9,974 bases of DNA from Deltaproteobacteria bacterium RIFCSPHIGHO2_12_FULL_43_9 (GTDB taxonomy: Bacteria; Bdellovibrionota; O2-12-FULL-43-9), in contig MGRR01000126.1 in the NCBI GenBank assembly GCA_001798265.1, positions 2,988 through 12,961 on the forward strand. The letters are read 5' to 3'. Each line of letters opens with the position of its first letter. The first letter of the stretch is position 1. The notes below the pieces were generated by a model. It worked only from the letters and a program-made list of their open reading frames with translations. It did no database searches and was not told the DNA's origin. Positions 6,640 through 9,974 of the stretch are shown here, one piece after another. The translations under genes and the position numbers were made by a program.

Positions 6640-7754
6640 CTCGCCCTCCTCACCTGCCCGGCAAGTCTAAAGAGAGGCAGCATTACAGAGATCGCCATTA
6701 TCGACACAATCCCCCCCATAACGGCCAGCAATGTAGGTTCAAGGATTGTGATCAGATGTTTTATTTTCGCGCTCAATCGTTTCCGGTAGAACTCAAATAT
6801 CCTCTGTGCCATCGTATCAAGCTCGCCTGTATTCTCTCCTGTTTTTATCAGCTGGATTGTGAGTGGTGTGAAGAGATAACATGCCGTTAGCGAGTCTGAG
6901 AGCGGCACCCCCTCCTTGACTCGGGCAATTACCAGATCAAAACTCTCACCTATATATAAGTTCGTCGAGACACTCCTGTAGAGCTGCAGACTTTCAACCA
7001 ATGGCACCCCGGTACTGAGCAGGCTTCCCATTATCCTTCCGAACCTTGCCAATACCTGCGACTGGAATAATCTTCCAAAGAGCGGAATCTTGAATTTATT
7101 TCTGTCCCAGAGATAACGAAGAGCCGTAACATTCTGAAAAAGAAATATTGTAAAAGGAATTATTACCAATCCACCGATTATCAACTCCACATGTTCAACC
7201 ATGAACTGACTCGCGTTCATAAAGATTGTCGTAATAATCGGGAGCTTCGCCTTGAACCCAAGAAATATCATTCTGAATTTCGGAAATATGAAAAGTAACA
7301 TCCCAAGGATTAAAAGGGTTGACAGCGATACCATGAAAATCGGATACGCGACCGCTTTTTTTATTTCATCACGAAGATCTCTCTCGTCGTCAATCATCTT
7401 AACCAGGTCATCAAGGGCGGCATCCAGATTTCCACTCGCCTCACCAATCAGGATCATACTTGTCTGAACAGGGTTGAATGCCCGGGGATACTGTCTGAGA
7501 GCGCTAGAGAGCGGAACACCTTCAGAGAGATCGAAGCGCACCTTTTCGATCATTTTTTTGAAGCGATTTTGCCGGACATGACTCGAAATCAACCCCAGAC
7601 TTGTAAACAGGGGTATGCCGCTCTGAAGCATAAAAGAGAGCTCACTAAGCATCTCCCTCACCTCGCCAAGTGAAACAGATGTCGACCTTAGAACCTCTAG
7701 TGGTATCCTCTCACTATCGATACCCTCTCTTCTTGTTTCTTCACTCGGATTCAT
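6636..7754 (-). CDS. gspF: Inner-membrane platform protein GspF/PilC family
   Basis: This 372-residue polytopic platform protein transmits GspE's ATP-driven motion to the pseudopilins. It has the duplicated T2SSF domain typical of the family: a first cytoplasmic repeat at about 35-137 with GEASGNLDAALDDL (104-117) and the matching second repeat at about 235-339 with TGENTGELDTMAQRI (305-319). Membrane segments are at about 139-160, 188-208 and 340-363. It is slightly shorter than the usual 400 residues, mainly because the N-terminal region before the first repeat is only about 30 residues. The gene overlaps the gspE stop by 14 nt, and GGAGG (7764-7768) is 9 nt before ATG. Family assignment is firm; assignment to secretion rather than pilus (PilC) rests on context. 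Confidence 0.95.
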   Translation of the reverse strand: MNPSEETRREGIDSERIPLEVLRSTSVSLGEVREMLSELSFMLQSGIPLFTSLGLISSHVRQNRFKKMIEKVRFDLSEGVPLSSALRQYPRAFNPVQTSMILIGEASGNLDAALDDLVKMIDDERDLRDEIKKAVAYPIFMVSLSTLLILGMLLFIFPKFRMIFLGFKAKLPIITTIFMNASQFMVEHVELIIGGLVIIPFTIFLFQNVTALRYLWDRNKFKIPLFGRLFQSQVLARFGRIMGSLLSTGVPLVESLQLYRSVSTNLYIGESFDLVIARVKEGVPLSDSLTACYLFTPLTIQLIKTGENTGELDTMAQRIFEFYRKRLSAKIKHLITILEPTLLAVMGGIVSIMAISVMLPLFRLAGQVRRAR

Positions 7755-9306
7755 GACTTGATACCTCCGAAAGAATCCTCAAGAGCTCCTCAATGCTCGT
7801 CTCCCCTTTTTCTACCTTCACGAGAGCATCGTCCCTTAAGGTCTTCATCCCCGCCTTTATTGCCGCTGCCCTTATCTCGGTTGCCGTAGCCTTCCTGTAT
7901 ATTAACTCACGGATTGAATCATCGATGATCATAAGCTCCTGAATCGCAAGCCTCCCTTTATATCCCGTATCCGCGCATTCAGCGCAGCCCACTGCTTCAT
8001 AGAATGGGGCTTTAATCTCCTTTTTAGAGAGACCCAGCTTTTCCAGAAGCACTGCCGGTGGATTAAAATGCCTGCGGCACACCTTACACAATCGTCTCAA
8101 AAGCCTCTGCCCCATCACACCCTCAACGGATGATGCCGCGAGAAACGGCTCAACACCCATATCAATAAGCCGGGTAATGGCACTTGGCGCATCGTTAGTA
8201 TGAAGCGTGCTCAAAACAAGGTGCCCAGTAAGTGAGGCATGAATTGCGATCTCAGCTGTTTCACTATCCCTGATCTCTCCGACCATGATAATATCGGGAT
8301 CCTGCCTCAGGATTGACCGCAGTCCGGTCGCGAACGTTAAACCCTTTTTGGGATTTATTTGCGCCTGATTCACGCCGGGAAGGTTGTATTCAATCGGGTC
8401 TTCAAGCGTAATCACATTATTCGTAAAATTGGAGATTTTGTTCAGAATCGCGTAAAGGGTCGTTGATTTACCACTCCCCGTGGGACCGGTCACAAGAATA
8501 ATCCCATGCGGTCTTTGAATGATCTTTTCCAGCCTATCAAGTTCCCTGTCCGTAAAGCCAAGATGTTCGAGCGTAAACACACCCTGTTCTTTATCGAGAA
8601 TACGCATGACGATCTTTTCACCATACATCGTCGGAAAACTCGAAACACGAAGATCGATCTTCCTCCCCTGTGTTTCCACATTGAAACGCCCATCCTGCGG
8701 TAAACGCTGCTCCCCGATGTCAAGCGCGGCCATAATTTTAGTGCTTGATGTTAATGATGGCTGAAGCGCCTTCTTCAGCATCCTGACTTCTTTTAAAAGA
8801 CCATCGATTCTGAATCTGATCCGATAATGATCCTCAAGGGGTTCAAGATGGATATCACTCGCCCCCTGCCTGACCGCTTCATCTATTAAAATGTGAATCG
8901 CTTTAGAGACGGGGCCCTGAGAAAAAACATCATCCAGCGCACTCGTTTCCGGAGCAACTGAGGTATCTATTTTCGGCCCCTCTTCAAGGGTGGAGAAAAT
9001 AGCATCCAGTTCACGCTCTTTTCCATAAGCGCGCACCCGCGCCCCCTCAACCTCTTCCTCAGAGAGGTAGAGGCACCTCACCTCTCCACCAGCCGCCTTT
9101 GTAATCTCAGCCATTACATCGCTTGAAACAGGCGAAGCAGTGGCGATAAAGAGAACCTCATCTTTGACTTCTACCGGAACAATTTTAAATTTGGCGGAAA
9201 AAGACTCGGGCAACCTACGTACTGCTTCCGGCTGAATCACAATCTTTTCGGTTGGGTTTGAAGCTTGACTCCCCTGAGAGACTTCCCTTTTCATAAACCC
9301 CTTCAC
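7741..9306 (-). CDS. gspE: Assembly ATPase GspE/PilB family
   Basis: This 521-residue cytoplasmic hexameric ATPase powers pseudopilus extension. It has an N1E/MshEN-type domain at about 22-97 and a linker, then the N2E/PAS-like region from about 130 (PVSKAIHILIDEAVRQGASDIHLEP). The motor domain carries Walker A GPTGSGKST (274-282), an Asp box ITLEDPIEY (299-307), a Walker B region LRQDPDIIMVGEIRD (333-347) and a His box HASLTGHLVLSTLHTND (356-372). A tetracysteine zinc site is formed by CKVC (407-410) and CAEC (441-444), which marks the GspE/PilB extension class rather than PilT retraction. All catalytic motifs look intact. I chose a GTG start because GAGG lies 7 nt upstream; the ATG four codons later has only a poorly spaced AAGGGG. 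It is the first gene of the operon. Confidence 0.96.
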   Translation of the reverse strand: MKGFMKREVSQGSQASNPTEKIVIQPEAVRRLPESFSAKFKIVPVEVKDEVLFIATASPVSSDVMAEITKAAGGEVRCLYLSEEEVEGARVRAYGKERELDAIFSTLEEGPKIDTSVAPETSALDDVFSQGPVSKAIHILIDEAVRQGASDIHLEPLEDHYRIRFRIDGLLKEVRMLKKALQPSLTSSTKIMAALDIGEQRLPQDGRFNVETQGRKIDLRVSSFPTMYGEKIVMRILDKEQGVFTLEHLGFTDRELDRLEKIIQRPHGIILVTGPTGSGKSTTLYAILNKISNFTNNVITLEDPIEYNLPGVNQAQINPKKGLTFATGLRSILRQDPDIIMVGEIRDSETAEIAIHASLTGHLVLSTLHTNDAPSAITRLIDMGVEPFLAASSVEGVMGQRLLRRLCKVCRRHFNPPAVLLEKLGLSKKEIKAPFYEAVGCAECADTGYKGRLAIQELMIIDDSIRELIYRKATATEIRAAAIKAGMKTLRDDALVKVEKGETSIEELLRILSEVSSHESE

Positions 9307-9313
9307 GGAAGAA

Positions 9314-9317
9314 CCTC
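9314..9317 (-). promoter_or_regulatory. Ribosome binding site deciding the gspE GTG start
   Basis: GAGG on the minus strand ends 7 nt before the GTG at 9306-9304. The next in-frame ATG (9294-9292) would be 19 nt from this site, so the GTG is preferred. Confidence 0.6.
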
Positions 9318-9333
9318 AAGTCCTTCCTTAACA

Positions 9334-9362
9334 ATTATAGTTCACTGCATAGCACTCCTAAA
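9334..9362 (-). promoter_or_regulatory. Candidate sigma-70 promoter of the operon
   Basis: An exact TATAAT -10 box lies at 9339-9334 on the minus strand, with a weak -35 (TTTAGG, 9362-9357) at 17-bp spacing. Transcription would start near 9327, leaving a leader of about 20 nt that contains the gspE Shine-Dalgarno. The poor -35 suggests low basal activity or an activator. No other convincing promoter was seen in the gap. Confidence 0.5.
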
Positions 9363-9507
9363 AGAATATATCGGGGAGTTTTCACAAATATTCTCAAGCT
9401 GTTAACACTTCTTAACAATTATTGTTAAAGCTAATGCACAGCTGAAAAACCGCCAAATTAACCGTCAAGAATTTTAAACAATAACCCGATACTGGAACTA
9501 AGAACGC

Positions 9508-9513
9508 AGGAGG
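9508..9513 (+). promoter_or_regulatory. Perfect Shine-Dalgarno before a plus-strand ATG
   Basis: AGGAGG lies 8 nt before the ATG at 9522 on the plus strand. It is the best ribosome binding site in the window, yet it precedes a frame that soon enters repeat DNA. No strong plus-strand promoter is visible; GATACT at 9488-9493 is only a weak -10 candidate. Confidence 0.4.
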
Positions 9514-9521
9514 CGCCCACC

Positions 9522-9974
9522 ATGCAAATTATCTTCAAAATTGAACCCGTCATCGCAAGCGACCATGTCATCCCGGCAAGCGACCATGTCATCCCGGCAA
9601 GCGACCATGTCATCCCGGCAAGCGACCATGTCATCCCGGCGAAAGCCGGGATCTCTCTCGTCATTGCGAGCGCATTCGTCATCCTGAGCGAAGCGAAGGA
9701 TCTCTTCCGTCATTGCGAGCGAAAAAAGCCTTTAGCCCCCAAGCGAAGCCGTGGAGCGAAGCAATCTCGAGATCCTTCGGCTTCGCCTCAGGATGACGGT
9801 TCCGTCATTGCGAGCGCAGCGAAGCAATCTCGAGATCCTTCGGCTTCGCCTCAGGATGACGGTTCCGTCATCGCAAGCGACCATGTCATCCCGGCAAGCG
9901 ACCATGTCATCCCGGCGAAAGCGGGGATCTCTCTCGTCATTGCGAGCGCATTCGTCATCCTGAGCGAAGCGAAG
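9522..9974 (+). CDS. Possible repeat-encoded open frame, incomplete at window edge
   Basis: From the ATG at 9522 the frame stays open for 151 codons to the last base of the window. Only the first nine codons (MQIIFKIEP) are outside the repeats. The rest is the repeat array translated: four ASDHVIP heptads (codons 12-39), then AKAGISLVIASAFVILSEAK, two 21-codon units containing QSRDPSASPQDDGSV, and two more ASDHVIP heptads. The 21-bp and 63-bp periods keep the frame. It has a perfect AGGAGG, but repeats of this family often lack stops in several frames by chance of composition, and no domain is recognisable. It may be a gene 5' end overrun by repeats, or no gene at all. Confidence 0.25.
   Translation, partial: MQIIFKIEPVIASDHVIPASDHVIPASDHVIPASDHVIPAKAGISLVIASAFVILSEAKDLFRHCERKKPLAPKRSRGAKQSRDPSASPQDDGSVIASAAKQSRDPSASPQDDGSVIASDHVIPASDHVIPAKAGISLVIASAFVILSEAK
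9549..9974. repeat. Right palindromic intergenic repeat array
   Basis: The array is a mosaic of the same family as at the left edge: GTCATTGCGAGC, GTCATCCTGAGCGAAGCG, GTCATCCCGGCGAAAGCC and GAAGCAATCTCGAGATCC cores. A 26-bp hairpin element at 9630-9655 is the exact reverse complement of 51-76. A 52-bp block at 9756-9807 is repeated at 9819-9870 (period 63). The block at 9679-9705 and the one at 9769-9798 are near reverse complements, so this segment can form a large stem-loop. The array continues past the right edge. Confidence 0.88.
9555..9638 (+). repeat. Perfect 21-bp tandem repeat, four copies
   Basis: Four exact head-to-tail copies of a 21-bp unit (GCAAGCGACCATGTC followed by ATCCCG) lie at 9555-9575, 9576-9596, 9597-9617 and 9618-9638. 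They are followed by a normal GCGAAAGCCGGG element end. Two more copies are at 9873-9893 and 9894-9914. Perfect identity suggests recent expansion by slippage. There are no spacers, so this is not a CRISPR array. Confidence 0.9.

Larger units (their letters stand above)
9307..9521. promoter_or_regulatory. Gene-free regulatory region with repeated palindromic motif
   Basis: This AT-rich gap of 215 bp lies between gspE and a possible divergent frame. It holds a perfect palindrome TTAACAATTATTGTTAA at 9412-9428 and a 15/17 match TTAACAATTATAGTTCA at 9328-9344, exactly 84 bp away. The second covers the predicted -10 box. A further TTAACA at 9402-9407 lies 10 bp from the same hexamer in the palindrome. 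The layout is that of operator sites, but the regulator is unknown. The stretch 9430-9507 shows no further feature I can support. Confidence 0.45.

Noticed and set aside
9458..9485. TTGACG at 9468-9463 as the main -35 box of the operon
   Set aside because: No acceptable -10 box is found 15-19 bp downstream on the minus strand; the TATAAT at 9339-9334 is the better candidate.
9458..9713. Minus-strand frames encoding repeated AGMTWSL or RRDDMVAC peptides
   Set aside because: They are direct translations of the palindromic array, have no ribosome binding site of note and match the kind of spurious protein often predicted from such repeats.
9555..9914. CRISPR array
   Set aside because: The 21-bp units abut without spacers, units are palindromic-element fragments, and no cas genes are present.
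9751..9963. A 70-codon plus-strand frame in the right array
   Set aside because: It lies entirely inside repeats, starts without a Shine-Dalgarno and is in a different frame from the better-supported start at 9522.

Overview
The window carries one compact operon for a type II secretion / type IV pilus-family machine. All nine genes lie on the minus strand, and the operon is bounded on both sides by arrays of short palindromic intergenic repeats. A secretin with a signal peptide, an inner-membrane platform protein, type IV prepilins and a zinc-type extension ATPase mean a Gram-negative (diderm) bacterium. The repeats, with cores such as GTCATTGCGAGC and GTCATCCCGGCGAAAGCC, are of a kind I associate with deltaproteobacterial, Nitrospirota-like and other uncultured-lineage genomes. 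That placement is inference, and I cannot name a taxon.

Layout in order of transcription (right to left). At 9307-9521 is a gene-free promoter region with an exact TATAAT and a repeated palindromic motif. Then follow the ATPase GspE (9306-7741), the platform protein GspF (7754-6636), a GspI/PilV-type minor prepilin (6639-6109), a GspJ/PilW-type minor prepilin (6108-5626), and a large PilX/GspK-like tip protein with a beta-rich C-terminal half (5629-4358). Next come a PilO-like protein with an apparent PilP/GspC-like C-terminal domain (4371-3496), a short secretin (3491-2040), a GspL-like protein that looks like a PilM-PilN fusion (2056-662) and the main pseudopilin GspG (665-207). A strong bidirectional terminator (129-185) closes the unit. 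Almost every junction overlaps by 4-17 nt or is separated by 0-4 nt, so the genes are very probably one transcript with translational coupling.

How the parts should work together: GspE hydrolyses ATP at the cytoplasmic face of GspF. The GspL-like and PilO/PilP-like proteins link this motor through the periplasm to the secretin pore. GspG is polymerised into a short filament primed by the three minor prepilins. The gene order and the short secretin resemble MSHA-type pilus operons, while the ATPase, GspF and GspG resemble type II secretion. Prepilin peptidase, a retraction ATPase, a pilotin and any secreted substrate are not in the window.

The most unusual points are: (1) two copies of the genomic palindromic repeat sit in frame inside the secretin gene, just after the signal peptide; (2) a plus-strand reading frame with a perfect Shine-Dalgarno starts in unique DNA and runs open through the whole right-hand repeat array to the window edge; (3) PilO/PilP-like and PilM/PilN-like fusions reduce the number of assembly genes; (4) two copies of a 17-bp palindromic motif lie exactly 84 bp apart upstream of gspE, one of them over the -10 box.
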